Part shown: piece after piece, positions 1 to 13,400 of the stretch | Position numbering within the stretch: the first letter of the stretch is position 1 | Layout of the letters: each line of letters opens with the position of its first letter | Source of the DNA: Dermacentor variabilis | Lineage: Eukaryota > Arthropoda > Arachnida > Ixodida > Ixodidae | Direction of reading: 5' to 3' | Assembly: GCF_050947875.1 (NCBI RefSeq) | Contig: NC_134572.1 | Span: 123,703,105 to 123,767,104 of the forward strand | Length of the DNA: 64,000 nt | Notes under the pieces: generated by a model | What the model was told of the DNA's origin: nothing | The model's input: only the letters and a program-made list of their open reading frames with translations | Databases searched by the model: none | Program-made: the position numbers and the translations under genes

Positions 1-418
1 CAGAGCCAGAGTCGCCTTTTGCAGTCCAACCACAGGAAAGGACAGGGTCACATGATCGAAAAGCAACCAGATTCCTCAGTTGCTCTGACAGCAACACTGG
101 GAGAACCTGTGAGCACTCTGATCTGGAGTCGGGCGACCAGAAAGAACCATCCAAATGTAGCCAAGGCACCTATCTTCGATCATGTAAACAAGATTGACCT
201 TTTGGGAGCACATTAGAGTGCTCAAAAATGAGCATCCAAAGATTCCATAAGGAAAGGCAGCATGCAGTAATAGCAGAAACGTGTACCAGAATGCAACAAA
301 ATGTATATAACAGCCACAGTGCTACAGAAAACATCTTGCAATGCTGCAATCAATCACGGCACCCTTCCTGTTGGACTCAACCCTAGAGAATGGCATCTAG
401 CAGATGCAAACAACTTAC
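1..418 (-). other. HSL intron 5, partial
   Basis: This is non-coding sequence downstream of exon 5 on the minus strand. I searched it for the GDSAGG exon in all minus frames and did not find it. It contains the left copy of the 149-bp direct repeat. Confidence 0.7.
127..275 (+). repeat. 149-bp direct repeat, left copy
   Basis: This copy begins AGTCGGGCGACC and ends GTAATAGCA. It has the same length as the copy at 699-847 and I count two differences (CTATCTTCGATC against CTCTCTTCAATC). It lies on the opposite side of HSL exon 5 from its partner. It does not resemble a transposon end I recognise. Confidence 0.95.
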
Positions 419-563
419 CAAGCTTTTTATGGTTGATGAGAGCCCAGGCATAAACATGTAACACCTCCTCAAGGGCTCGAGGGAACGGTGCCTCTGGGGA
501 CAGGGAATAGTCCACTGTCAGGATGGGCACGTCAAGGTCCTTCGCCCAGTCCCTCAGGTAGAT
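419..563 (-). CDS. LIPE: HSL coding exon 5 (hydrolase core)
   Basis: This exon has 48 codons plus one base, running from IYLRDWAKDLDVPILTVDYS to INHKKL, with G as the first base of the next codon. The acceptor is CACCAG and the donor GTAAGT at 418-413. VDYSLSPEAPFPRALEE is among the most conserved stretches of HSL and lies between the HGGG motif and the GDSAGG serine, which would be in the next exon off the left edge. The exon is flanked by two nearly identical 149-bp direct repeats. Confidence 0.95.
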
Positions 564-3500
564 CTGGTGCAGTTCAAACAATGTGAGGAAGCAAAAACAG
601 GGCACATTGTAAACGCTCTGCACTGTTTTATCCATAGTTATTCGCAGTGATCATTAAAGGTGCATGAATATTCAACATTTTTAATACGAATTGAATACAG
701 TCGGGCGACCAGAAAGAACCATCCAAATGTAGCCAAGGCACCTCTCTTCAATCATGTAAACAAGATTGACCTTTTGGGAGCACATTAGAGTGCTCAAAAA
801 TGAGCATCCAAAGATTCCATAAGGAAAGGCAGCATGCAGTAATAGCATGCTCTTGTTACAACGGACCCTGATAATTCGACAAAAAAACGTCTGTTTTATC
901 AGAAGTCTGTAATATCCGAAAATGCTCACTTCCGAAGCTTTCATTGCAATGTTTAACAACTTTATTGCAAAGAAAGAATAATGAACGTCCAAAGGGAAAA
1001 AGAAACAAAAAAGTCACAGTATTGCTCGAAAGGCGAAGCATCGATTGCAATAGCAAACCAAGCAAGATAAGTGCGGCAGCAGCAGCGAGCAAATTGACCT
1101 CCGTGCTGTTTCTCGCTTCAATGCAAACTAAATGCTGAAAGCACAGCCCATACAAAGCTACCGGCACTGGGCGCACTTTGTCCACATCGCAGATCGTTTT
1201 GAAGATGAGGCGGCTGTGCTGTAAGCAGCAGCCATCAGAGCATAACCCGCTCTCTCAGAGCAACTACGGGCTGTCCAGAGGGCCTGCGACAGGGCGGAGG
1301 ACCACGGTCTTCCTACCCCGACGTGGGTGCGGCCCGCGACGGCTACGGGGACTCCCTGAAAAGGGAGGTACCCTAACGCTGTTCCTCAGGACCATTAGTA
1401 AAGTTCTTTGTCTGTCTGTCTGTCTCTCGCCTAGCCTCCCCCCCCCCCCGACACATGCCTCGCGGGCGAGAGAAGACAGCGCATTTTCGCCCTGCCTTCC
1501 CCCATTGCGTGTGTGATATTGAGTACCAATGGCTGGCTGACTCTCACAAGTCAGTTGTAAGCCCATTTTGCCACGGCCAAAGTCCACTTTATATGCCCGA
1601 TTATGAAAATATTGCCGCTAATTTTGTCCGCTGTAGCGAGGTCTCCCAACGATTGTTTCCAAGGGCGCGAAACAGTTCGTGCCGCACGGCTTTTTGTTAG
1701 GTTAATAAAATAGGTAGACAAACTAATGCCAAAATATGGTCCATTAAATGCGAAAGCCTGTTGTACGCGGGTCCGTTGTAACGAGCGTAGACAAGCGTAT
1801 ACGAGCGTGTAACGAGCATAGACGTTGTAACGAGCGTCCCTGCTATGTGATTCACAATTGGTAGAGAAATCACTATTAGAAGTTGTCAAATATTCATTTA
1901 ATTCGAATATAGCATTCTAAGGGGGACAGAAAAATGGGTGTGAGAACTGTTCAAAATGATTCTGCTGCAGGATAGCTACAGTTGTAGCACTCAGGTGCCA
2001 GTTCCTGAGTGAATGCGCAGGTCAGACTTCTGCTCAATAATCTACAGTCATTCATTAAGTGTGGCTCATGTTTTAGGCAACCTATATATGAATGTGTTCC
2101 AATTTATTATTGGGCCAGTCCCACTATGTCTGCAACGCTTTAAAACAATGTGCGGTGCTGTAGTGTAACACCTATCCTTAGTGAACACAACCCTGTAGTA
2201 TGTGGTTATGTTATGTAGTATGCATGTAACATATTTGGTACATGCATCCCTTAATGTTTGATTACTGTCATTGTCATGGTCCCCAGATAGTTAAAGCAAT
2301 TGCTTATCACCTACATGCTCCTCAGTTGTCCAGACATCTAATTGTGAACAGTATTACATGCACATGTGCATGTATATAAGCCTGATTTCTATTTTTACCA
2401 AATGGACTCCACCTGAACTTCATAATTCGTGTTGTTTAGAAATGAGAAAATTTTATGTTTGATTCGATACTCAGTAATCTTATCTTTCTATATTCTTATT
2501 CGATTCAATTAGTAAATTTCACTATTTGAACACCCCTAGTGATTATCTTCACCATGAAAGAAAATAGAAAAACAAGAAAGAACACTAACTTTTACCACAG
2601 CTAAGGATGTGACCAGCAAAGCCTCCTTTGCACATATACCTACAGATGTTTTTACTAACAGCTGCATAGCAATTTTATGTTCATTATTCAACACATCTTG
2701 ATTCACTACCTTACTAACAGCTGTGCACAGGCACCATATCATGTATGACAAAATGAGTGACCAACTACCAGACCAGTTAAAAAGTTGGAGCACTTGAAAG
2801 CTAGCGAGATAAAGGAAATGGAAAAAGTTGCTGTAGATCCGCCATTGCCTTGACACCCCCAAAGCAGAATGTAGACAGTCATCGCAGTTCTGGAAATACT
2901 AGATATAGTGAACTCGAAGGAGATTGTGATATGATTCAATGTATCGATATTTGAGATATAAGATATGCTCATCTGAAGCTTACCTAGAAACACTGCCTGT
3001 CTTGGAACAGTCTTCTGAGATAGTAACAAGCAGAAGCTTACCGATTTCTTACTCCAAGGCTATGTCAAACTAATAGAACTACACTTATTTATTTTATTTT
3101 TTACATATGAATGTCGCAAGTAACTCGCACTGCGACACAATCTTCGATGCAACGCCAACTTTAAGAGCCTGCGTCACCAGCCACATGGGATCTCGGTGCA
3201 TGTTGCATGTGACAATGTGATTGTTGTGCATTTCTATTTTGGATAAAGTAAACATGCACGCAGTAAGGATACAAACCAGCCTTCATGAATATGCACCATG
3301 CCTGAGTCAGTGCACCTGTACCACGAATGTGTGTGAATGTGCCAGGCATGCCTATTGCTTTATGCCGCTAGAAGTCACGTATCCGCAGAAAGCCGACCAG
3401 GTAGACGCTGATAGATACGAAAGTGGCTCTCAGTTTGTGCAGAACATCGGAGTAAATTCCAGGTCAAGCGAAACGCGACCACCATGCGATTCCAAATGAA

Positions 3501-6362
3501 ATGTGTTCAGCGCCGCATTCGCACTGCTCGCTATTAATACAGTCGAACCCGACTATATCGAACCTGTTTACATCGAATTATTCTGTATATCAAACAATTT
3601 CTGAACACAGTATAGCTACAATGAGTATATATAGCAAAAATTACGTTTACATCGAACAAAAATAGCAGCAACTCCCGATATAATGAACGACAAGCGGCGC
3701 AAAAGTGCCCCCAAAAGTTGGCTTTCTCTCGCGGTGCAGCTTCATCCAACCGCTCTCCCTACCGTGACCGCGCTGCATCGGGCAAGCCGTCCCAACACAC
3801 CCCTGCAAAAAATAATCCTGGCCCACCCGCAGCGCTTGCTCAGACAGCCAATCAGAGGCTCTTGCGCCCTCGTCATGCAAGATGGCGCAAGTGCGGGTTG
3901 TCTCGCTGCCTTTCTGGTTCGTTGTTTTTGCGCCTTGTGGGCCTTCTCCCGCAGTGTTGCCGTGATGAAGCGGCAGAATTTGATTTTCACCGTGATGCCT
4001 GAATTCATAAATCGGGTCGAATGCGGTGAGAAGTCGGATGACCCCGCAGTGTGCAAGATTCCGAGGAGCACTCTAAGCACAATCTTGAAGAATAAGGGGG
4101 AGATTAGGGCTAGAGCGGACAAACTCATGGCCCCGTGCCCGTGGTGCCTGACACGTACGCACAGCCATGTACAAGTGGTTCATCAAAAACTGCTTCAGGC
4201 GTGCCGGCTTCCGTGTGCGCGGTGGTAACTGTAAATTCTGATTAGTGCGACGAAGCCGTTGCCGATGTTGCCGAAGTTTGCAGCAAGCTGTCAAAATTTT
4301 CGGAAGCTGTTGATGAGTCAACGGCTGACGAGTTTGTGAGTGAAAATGATGGTGTCGTGACCATGGGAGCGCCTGAAAACGAAGACTACATTGCTGACAT
4401 CGTACCGAGTACAAGTGAAAGCGGGCACAAAGAGGAAAGCAACGATAGTCCTTTGCCCACATCCTCCGAGGTGATTGGTGCACTCGCACTAGTCCGGTGC
4501 TTCTGCACAAATGTGGAAGGTTGCAGCCTCAGCCACTACGACTCTTTAGACAATGTGGAGAAGTGCGTGCGTCGCAGGCAGCGAAATTGTCCAAGCAGAA
4601 GAAAATACAGAACTATTTCATGCAAAACTAAGCTAGTTCCATCAATAAAGTGGTTTTATAAATGATATGTGCTCTTATGATGTCCAATTCTTTAGCAGGC
4701 TTATATTGAATTACGCCCTATATCGAACTTATCGGCGCTTTTTTGCAAGTTCGATATAGCTGGGTTCGACTGTATAAACATTCATTGACATGTCCACGTT
4801 TCATATACCGGAGATTTACTGCATAATAGTTTATTCTTTCCTTATTAATTTCTTTATTCATATATTTCCCCACTTTTCCCAAAGGCGCTGCTACAGCAGG
4901 GGGGTTACAATCTTGAAAAACATACATCTTCGTTCGCACTGCACACATCCTCAGACGTCAGTCGATTCCACTGAGCAATAGTTTTTACAAAAAAAGAATT
5001 TGCATACAGGTTCGCCCTGACCTGGTATGTATTCCCTAATTTTGTACTTGTGGTCAGTCTGTCAGTTGCGCAAGCTCTGGCTGAAATCAGCATCGAAAGA
5101 TGGTGCCAACAGCCTTACTGCTAGTGTCTGCTATTGATGTTTCCTAAACGATATTACCTATGCAGACAGGCTAAAACTCTTAAGTCACAGAATTTCTTAA
5201 CGAACTCTTTCATCACTTCACTAAAGCCTACATACATTCATTCAACTCTTTGCCTACCAGTGACAATTGTTGCCATTACTGTAGGTAACTTTGACAAAGC
5301 TTAGCATGACAGTTTTGGGATCATTTTTGCACTTTCTTGCTAATCCAAATTATTTTCAAGCTTGTGGAACAACTCTACTATCAGACGCCTGACAGGCGCT
5401 TCTTGGGAAACTAGATATTTCATTACCTTGACATGGTTAAAAAACTTCCGGAGTTGCCCTTTAAAGAAACATGCAACCTTGTTTCCCTTCATAAATATAT
5501 AAAAGAAATGAGAGACGAAAATCAGTGTTTTCAGTGGCATCCTTATGGGAAACAAAGGATTATTATCATAAATATTTATACTTTAACAACGACATTCTTC
5601 TTTACTTCAACCTGGTAACAGCAATTCTCAGCTGCACAGTACCACTGAGGAGCAGCTATGACAGGCATAGCCCAGCAAGCACTCACCTCATGAGAGTCGG
5701 GAGTTTGGGACACAAACCCACCACCATGGCAATGAAGTAGCAAGCCCTCAGATGGAGGGGATGGACTAGAAAACCACCGGCTCCCTGTGACAGCCTCCTG
5801 CAAACAAAAGCATCACACAGCAACATCAGAATAAAGATTTAACAGCAACACAAAACAAAGCTGCAATCCTAGTTTGTTTCCTCATCAGGGTATGAAGTTT
5901 GAGCTCGGAAAAAACAAGGAGACAGTTTTTTTGAAAAGAAGCACCTTAGTGCACTATTGACTAAGGGCACTTTTAAAATGGCCATGTTTACAATTCACAA
6001 ACATTTTATTCGGTAGCTCCCTTGGCCAATGGCAAAATACTGTGATCAACAGCACAGCAAAAATTTCCAGACCTCCACATTCACTCAGCATGTTCTCTTC
6101 TTTGCAGGGAAACAGTAGGCTTGAGAAATATCTGAAACTTGGTAACTACACAAATTAAAATAGTTGCCATTTCTCTGTGGTGGTCCTGAAAAGAAAATTT
6201 GGCAGCAGCTATCCAAGCAATGTGTAGTCAAGCAAACTTTTGACGCTTCTGCTTAATAACAGATATTCAAACAACGCAATCAAATTCAATAGAATATGGC
6301 TATTTAGATAATGCAGGCTTTTTATAGAGTACTGAATATGAAACATTTTCTTCCTTCCAAAG

Positions 6363-6458
<96 letters not shown>

Positions 6459-9400
6459 CACGGGGAGAAATTTTAGTACAAAAATTGGCAGTTTTACTCG
6501 AAGGGCAAAGTATTGACAGCCATAGCAAGGTTTGGAATTGTGTGTTATGCTTAAGCTGCTCAGACAGCATCCTAGTAATACATGCGGGTGGCATGTTGGC
6601 ACATCTGAGCATGCAAGGCGACCACCGCTGAGCGGCAGAAACAATGCTACTCTGGCTCCGCTGCAGAGTTTACTGAGCTAAGCACGATGACGCATCCACT
6701 TAGCTTCATAGTTTCTGCAGCCAGGCATGCTGCATGTTTCCAGAGACATTCTAAACCTCCGCACAGTCAATAACCACAGCTTCTCAGCTTGAAAAGGGGG
6801 AAGGCGGGAGATGTAAATTCAAGACGAGTAAAATGAGAGCAAGGTGAAAGCAGGAGCCAACGTTTCAACAAGTGGACTTGTCTTTTTCAAGGCCTTGAAG
6901 AGGACAAGTCCACTTGTCGAAACGCTGGCTCTTGCTTTCACCAAGCCTTGAAGAAGACAAGTAGACAAGTCCACTTGTCCAGACATTGGCTCCTGCTTTC
7001 ACTTTGTTCTCGTTTTGCTCAGCTTCTCAGCTTGCAACTCATGCTTCATGTAGCCAATGGGCCATTTGACCGAGCCTTTTTTTTTTTCATGGCAGGAAGG
7101 CTCTGGTTGCTCCAGTAACTCAATACCCAGCCATAACCCCATATTCGACAGAATTGAATGCGTATCAAACTAGTGAATTGAGTAGGCTCTTTTTGAAAAA
7201 GGGTAGTACTATTTGGCTAGTAGGTATGTAAATTTCCGACATTCAGGCACCCCTATATGAAACCAGCTGTGAGGACCACTTGACCTCTCCTGCATCCGCT
7301 TACATTCAACTTCCTCACATAAATCCCATGTCTCAAGACGTTTGGCTTCCCCGTATGATGCATATGCGATGGTAGGGTGGGCACTAGTGCTGCACTCGCG
7401 CAGCTATGGGAGACGGCACAAATGTTCTGAGGCAAGCGCTAACTTAGGGAATTGATAATGTGGGCGTGAGAGAAACCTGTTTCCTTGACTTTGGCTTTGA
7501 GATGTAGGCGCATATGGACTGACCGCACACCTTTCAGTGCTCCCTGCGGGACTACCTATGAAAGGCTTCCCATTCAGTTTCGGAGTGCAGCACCAGCATG
7601 GGCAATCACAATAGCATGTGCTTCGGTTCACAGAACAGCATTCGTGAATTACTGATGCAGTGATGCGTAGGTAAACATCTGCTTGGCAACCTTGCGTGGC
7701 GAGTCCAACTTCCTTGACTTTTCAGTGATATCAGGAAATATTCCTTGAATGGATTTCAGCTAGCTGGCACTGTTGTGTAGAATAAGCAATAAGTACCTTT
7801 TTTTTTTTGGATTGCTTGCACTGGCTTGTGCCCTGTCCTTCATTACTAGGGGCACTGCAATACCGCAAGTTAACAGGTATTTAGCACGAAAGTACTCACA
7901 ACAGTGGTGGTACTAAAATGGGCAAAGCCTAGAAGTGAAAACCATCAACTCCTACACTTATAGTACTTCTTTCAGTAACTAAGAGCTGTGCTATCACTCC
8001 ACCCAGAAGTCTGCAGTGGTGAGAAACCCTAGCAGAACACGTGAGATATGCCTTTGAATGATCTTGTGGCCATGCTGCAGCCCACATTCATGAAGATCCT
8101 CTTATCTGCAGGTTTTCATGTGGTTCCATTTGCTCTGCAGTTTTTCTCTAGCAGAATCAAATAAAGTGTCACACATATTATTGTTATTAGAGTTGTACAC
8201 AGAATACCTTTAAAAAAAATTGTTATTTCTTACAATTCTTTATCTTTTTTTTTTTAGTACCACATTATTAAGAACTCCCGCACCTCTTCCTTCAGCAAAA
8301 AAATCCCATGGATCTGAGTGAGAGATCTGAATGAAACTGAGTGAGAAAACCTGAAGAGCCGAAAAGGTGTCAAAGAACAAAGTTTCTCAGCAACTTTTTC
8401 TTTTTGTGCATTCTTTTATATATAACATGATAAAGCTTTAAACAAGGAAGTTTTCGAACTTGTTTCATCATCAATACACTTGTAATAATATCCTACTTAC
8501 ATTTTGTGCAAGCGTGCATATTGTTTTACTTCAACATATTATTGAGGCCAGAAATGAAGCTTGCAGCACAAAACTTCAACTTTCCAGCTCATTTCAAGAC
8601 CTCCATATACCAGCATAAATGAAAAAAAAAAATGGGGCTTTGATACTTTTTACAGTCTGCTCGTTTTCGTCATGGCAAGAAAACACAAGATTCAGAACTG
8701 TAAATTGTGCCATCAGAGCCATTTTACCATGCAACATGCCACTACACAGCAACTGTGAGTTTATTTTGATTGGGCACATCTTACAAATGTTGGTGGCAAA
8801 CATCTGAAAATATAAGGACGTTAGTGTTAGTTTGTATGACAAGTTGTTCTATAATTACTACTGCAAAGTGAGAAAGCATAGAAAGTTAGAAATCGAGAAC
8901 GATTAGAAAAGTGACCAGGCCATTATATTGAACTGTTAATATACCAGCCACATCTCAGTGCGCCCCCACCCATCTCCTTTATGTTGTTCCTATTGCACTA
9001 AAAGCTGTGCTGCTATGCCAATGCACTGCTCCAACACATCCTTGTGCTAAACTCTGGTATTTGGATGGCCTCTGAGATTAGGCGATGTGATGACCTGAGA
9101 TTGGAAGCCATTTCAGATAGTATTGTCCTCCACCACTACACAGTTCTCCACCACCTTATCAGTAATGACATTTTCTCATTTTCGGTCCTGCCAAGAGGTG
9201 CTCTCTCAATCATGACAGCTCAAGGATTCCAGCCTATAGCTATCATACTTATTGGTCTATCAGAATGTGCACGCAAGGTGCCGGGGATTTCGAGAAGTTT
9301 AAAGAATGGGTGGCTGGTCTTTTGACCAGAACTGCAGGCACCCTGCTCCTTGTACTGGAATAAATATTTAGCTCAGATGTGCATAAGTGCATCACCTACC

Positions 9401-10406
9401 AAATAGGCAAGCTTACTTGCCCCATTCAAAAAGTGCTGACGCATACTTTCAATGTTTTAGAAACTCTACCACACTCTTCTTGCACATCGAAAAATTGAGC
9501 TTAGCAAGTATGAAGGTAGAGAAATATTTATTTGATAATAAAGTTGGCCATGAAATGCGAGACCTACTGTCATGAATATTACTGCGACGTCGTGACACAG
9601 AGCAGAGTTCTCTGATGTCATGTAGCAATAAGGCTAGGTAGGTACGATGATGTTGCTTATGTGTGGGTGCCTCTTTTGGCTGTGCTTGTATTTGTCACTC
9701 ATGACACATCCACCTCCTGGGTACTGGAATTGAGGCTGGTTTGTAGGAACCAGCATTATGGCAAATTATTTGGGGTGCTCCGACACTTATCATTATTTTT
9801 CTTTTCAGGATTAAGAAGGCTTGTACTTTCTTTGAACGCAAGTAAATGACAAGTTGAAAATGTCACTTAGGTACTCCTTCGAGGAGCAGGCAACAGACAA
9901 AACTCGCCTGTCCTTTCCTCCACCGATAGGAGAGCAGCCGACAGCGAATAGGAGCCCTTGGCAGATGAGAAGAGGGCACAGGGATGTCGACCCAGGCCAG
10001 TCCATTTTCAGTGGGCAATGTCTGCATCTTTTCAGGCACGGTCACCACTTCGCACACCTCCAATGAGGGACAGATCCACTGGGGCACCCGCTGCAGTGAG
10101 ACAAATGTGCGAGTATAGCAGGTGGATCAGCAAGGCTTCTTTCTGGGCAAGGTCATTAACTACAATTACGAAAGATCAGTGAGAAAAAAAAGGGCAATTA
10201 TGCTGATCACACACAATGTAGAAATCAATGTTATACAAAGCATTAGCAATGAGGACATGGGGCTGCAAAACCCACTGGCAACTAAATCACAAGTGAATCC
10301 CGCCGCCCACAGAGCAATGTTTCCAAGTGTCTGGGAAATTTGACCATGACTTGTAGCCAGAAAGCCAGACTCAAGAAACTGGTGTGTGCATGTGCGTGCG
10401 TGCGTG

Positions 10407-10490
<84 letters not shown>

Positions 10491-13400
10491 CGTGTGCGTG
10501 CGTGTGTGTGTGTCCTTTCACTAGGATCATCACACTTAAGCTATTTCCTTTGCCTCTGAACTCATTCACTATAACAGCAGCAGGTTCTCACAGTAGACAC
10601 CACTATCTTCTCAAGACCTTCTGGTTTGCGATGTACACATACCATTATTAGTGGCACTATTACCTGGTGTGGCCTCTGAGATACATGCCCACACACCATC
10701 ACCCTATCCTAATCTAAACATGTCCTCCTATCTAACTACATGTAAAAGGAGAATTCATTTTCTTTTTGGCAACCACTGTGCCAAATTTGGTGAGGTTTGT
10801 TGCATTTAAAAGAAATTAAAATCTAGAGACAGTTGGTTTCCAATTTTTTATTTAGGCCATCAATATTTTATTAAATATTGGCAAAAATTTTAAATTTTCA
10901 TAGAACGACACTAGCAAGTTTACAGTTCTGTAACTCAGCAATGAAAAATGATATCACAATTCTGTAAATTGGATCTAATAGTACATCTAAAGCGGACAAA
11001 ATGGATATGTTACACATGAATCTCAAAAAATTTTGTATTATGAAAATACAGCTCTTGCAGAACACTTGTACACAACGTAACAAATTCAGGTAAGATATAA
11101 AATGACGTATTGAATTGTCTGCTTTCAATGATCTAATGGGTGCCATTTACAGAACCGCGATATCTGTTCTTGATGCAGAGCTATTCATTTGTAAACTTTG
11201 TGCTTCTATTTTTTTTCAATCTTGCGAATTTTTGAAATTCTTTATAATATTCAGGCCCTAAACTGAAATTCTGCTTCCAACAGTCACTAGAATTAAACTT
11301 TCTGTTTCAACTGCAACAAATTTCATTAAAATCAGTCCAAGGGTTATCTCAGGAAAACATTTTTTTGTTTTACACGTATTTGAATAGGCTGCGTCGGACT
11401 TGGGCTCGAGCTAAAGCTTCCTCTTAAAGCCATTACCATTAAGAAAGAAAGAGAAGAAACACGATGTAGAACAACTCTATATGAATGCACGCATGTCGTT
11501 AGAAAATGCGTCTTGACACGGTTGTTGAGTACCAGATTGTGTCCTTGTTCATGTTTCGCTTGAATGAGAAGCTGTGTTTTCACTTTCCTGTCCTTGCAAC
11601 AACAGCCTATCGGGAATGACAAATCGACAGAGGGACGGACACAAACAGTTCGATTTTGGGCTTTCAACTGCTGGTCACAGCAAAAGGAAAGAAAGAAAAA
11701 AAGAAAGAAAGGAAGAAAGAGAAAAATTGACAAGAGAGGAGATGAACAAGAAAAGAGAAGGAAAGTGCGTGCAGAAGGAGATAGAGCCAAGTGCAGCTAT
11801 CTGCGGCAAGAGATGCATGTATATGCGGCAACAGATTTGGGTATCAGTTCTTCTGTTGGGAATGGTATTTTTCTGTCTAGCAACAGGCAGCTACAAGTGA
11901 GCTCATGGTAATCATAGTAATCATGGTAATCATGAACTCATGGTAATCTCCTTTCTTGTGTGTGGTCATCATATTTTAATGCAGAGTTCCTTAGCTACTT
12001 GACTACCTATTTTTGCAAGACCTTAAGTAAGGTTAGGGTGACTACCCTAGTCAGAATGTTTGCTATATTTTCAATTTCCAGATCAGAACAATGTCTTTCT
12101 TTATCTATGAAGTTTATTCTAGAGGTCTATGTATGGGTTCCCTTTGCAGCATTATGCTGAAATCAAATCAACACCAAGCTTTCCTTTTATCGAGCCATTT
12201 AAAAAGCTTCCTTCTTAGACTAAGAATTTTGGTTATGTTATCAACAATACACTTAAGTGTACTTAAAAGCTATTCCGTGCATATTAAAAAAATGTAGTAA
12301 TGTCGAACTGCGTGAAAACAAAATTACAATACAGTTCTGTAGCTCTTCCACCTTACTCTGTTATGCAGAAAAAATGAGTAAATATTACACATATTTTGCT
12401 TCTTGCTCATCATTATATTGCAACTTACATGAAAAGCATACTCAATAGAGGCATGGAAGCTCCTCTTAAAGAGGCCCTGAAACACTTTCCTAACTAATCA
12501 TAGAATGATAGAACTACTCAATTATGTCCCCTCACGAATTTCCTGCTGCAAAAATTATCTGAATCCTTCAATCACAAGCGAAGTTAGACATAGTTATCGG
12601 ACTGTTCAGTGGCTTTCTGTCTCCATTTCCACTGGTGCGCTGGAAATCACACCGGAGAGACGGCAAGGGAGCACACAGGGGAAATGCTCCACTGGCCCTG
12701 GCCGAAGGTGGAACACGCGATGGCTTGTGCCGGCACTCCATGGCGGTCTCAGTATCTACGGTGATCTCAGCAATGTGTAACTGCAGTGTTTAGGCCAGCA
12801 GTGCAAATAGGGAAATGTTTCCTCTGTTTTTTGAGATTGCAGACATATATTTTTCATTAATTTAACTCGAATGAGCAACAACTGTATTCCTGAGAGCGTT
12901 CTCACGATCACGAAATCAGCTAACAGTTGTTGCGAGTCCAGCCGCTTGCGATGACACTGCATGACGACATCGTGGAAATGAGAGAAAGGGATCTTTCGCT
13001 GCTTTTGAAACGAGATCGTAAATTCTCTACTGCATGCAGTGCAATAATATTTGGCTCCCATGTTCACAGGAGCCTCATTACAAGATCGCCAAGGTATAGT
13101 TGTGATGTCCAAAAAAATAAATGCATCTAAACAAAAAAGTAAATTAATTTGTTGTATCTTTCACGCACTCTCAATCAACGCAAGAGCAATGTACGCTACT
13201 GCAGCCGATTATGTCTTTGTGTCGTGCTACCTCTTGCCATTAAGTGCCAGCCACTTGCAAGCTCTTACGCACAATAGCTAACTGTAATGGAAAAAAAAAA
13301 GCAAATCCAACTGCTAAATTATTCAAGTATGTTTCTCCAGTGAAAGCTCAGTGTGTGCTTCCCCAGCCAAAAGGCACATTTAGCACAGTGCTACTAAACA

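Larger units (their letters stand above)
564..5686 (-). other. HSL intron 4
   Basis: This long intron holds the right direct repeat, a GC-rich block at about 1178-1560 with a C run at 1436-1449, plain AT-rich sequence at about 1590-3530 in which I see nothing, a Tigger-like element (3538-4774) and a LINE 3' fragment (about 4905-5093). From 5100 to 5686 I see no feature. Confidence 0.7.
5798..9907 (-). other. HSL intron 3
   Basis: This intron holds an (AAT)n tract (6363-6456) and a fold-back repeat with hammerhead-like motifs (about 6826-7020). The rest (5798-6360, 7020-9907) is AT-rich with short poly-T and poly-A runs and shows no convincing coding or RNA gene. A small HSL exon of about 30-40 bases could be hidden here. 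Confidence 0.65.

Noticed and set aside
1..418. Next HSL exon with the GDSAGG serine
   Set aside because: No minus frame contains the motif or a fitting acceptor; the exon must be off the left edge.
1178..1700. Overlapping frames of 80-112 codons in the GC-rich block
   Set aside because: There is no domain or splice support and they occur on both strands; composition explains them.
6300..6644. Reading frames with long Asn, Tyr or Leu runs
   Set aside because: They are created by the (AAT)n tract and have no other support.
10282..10651. Reading frames with Val-Cys and Thr-His repeats
   Set aside because: They are created by the (TG)n tract.
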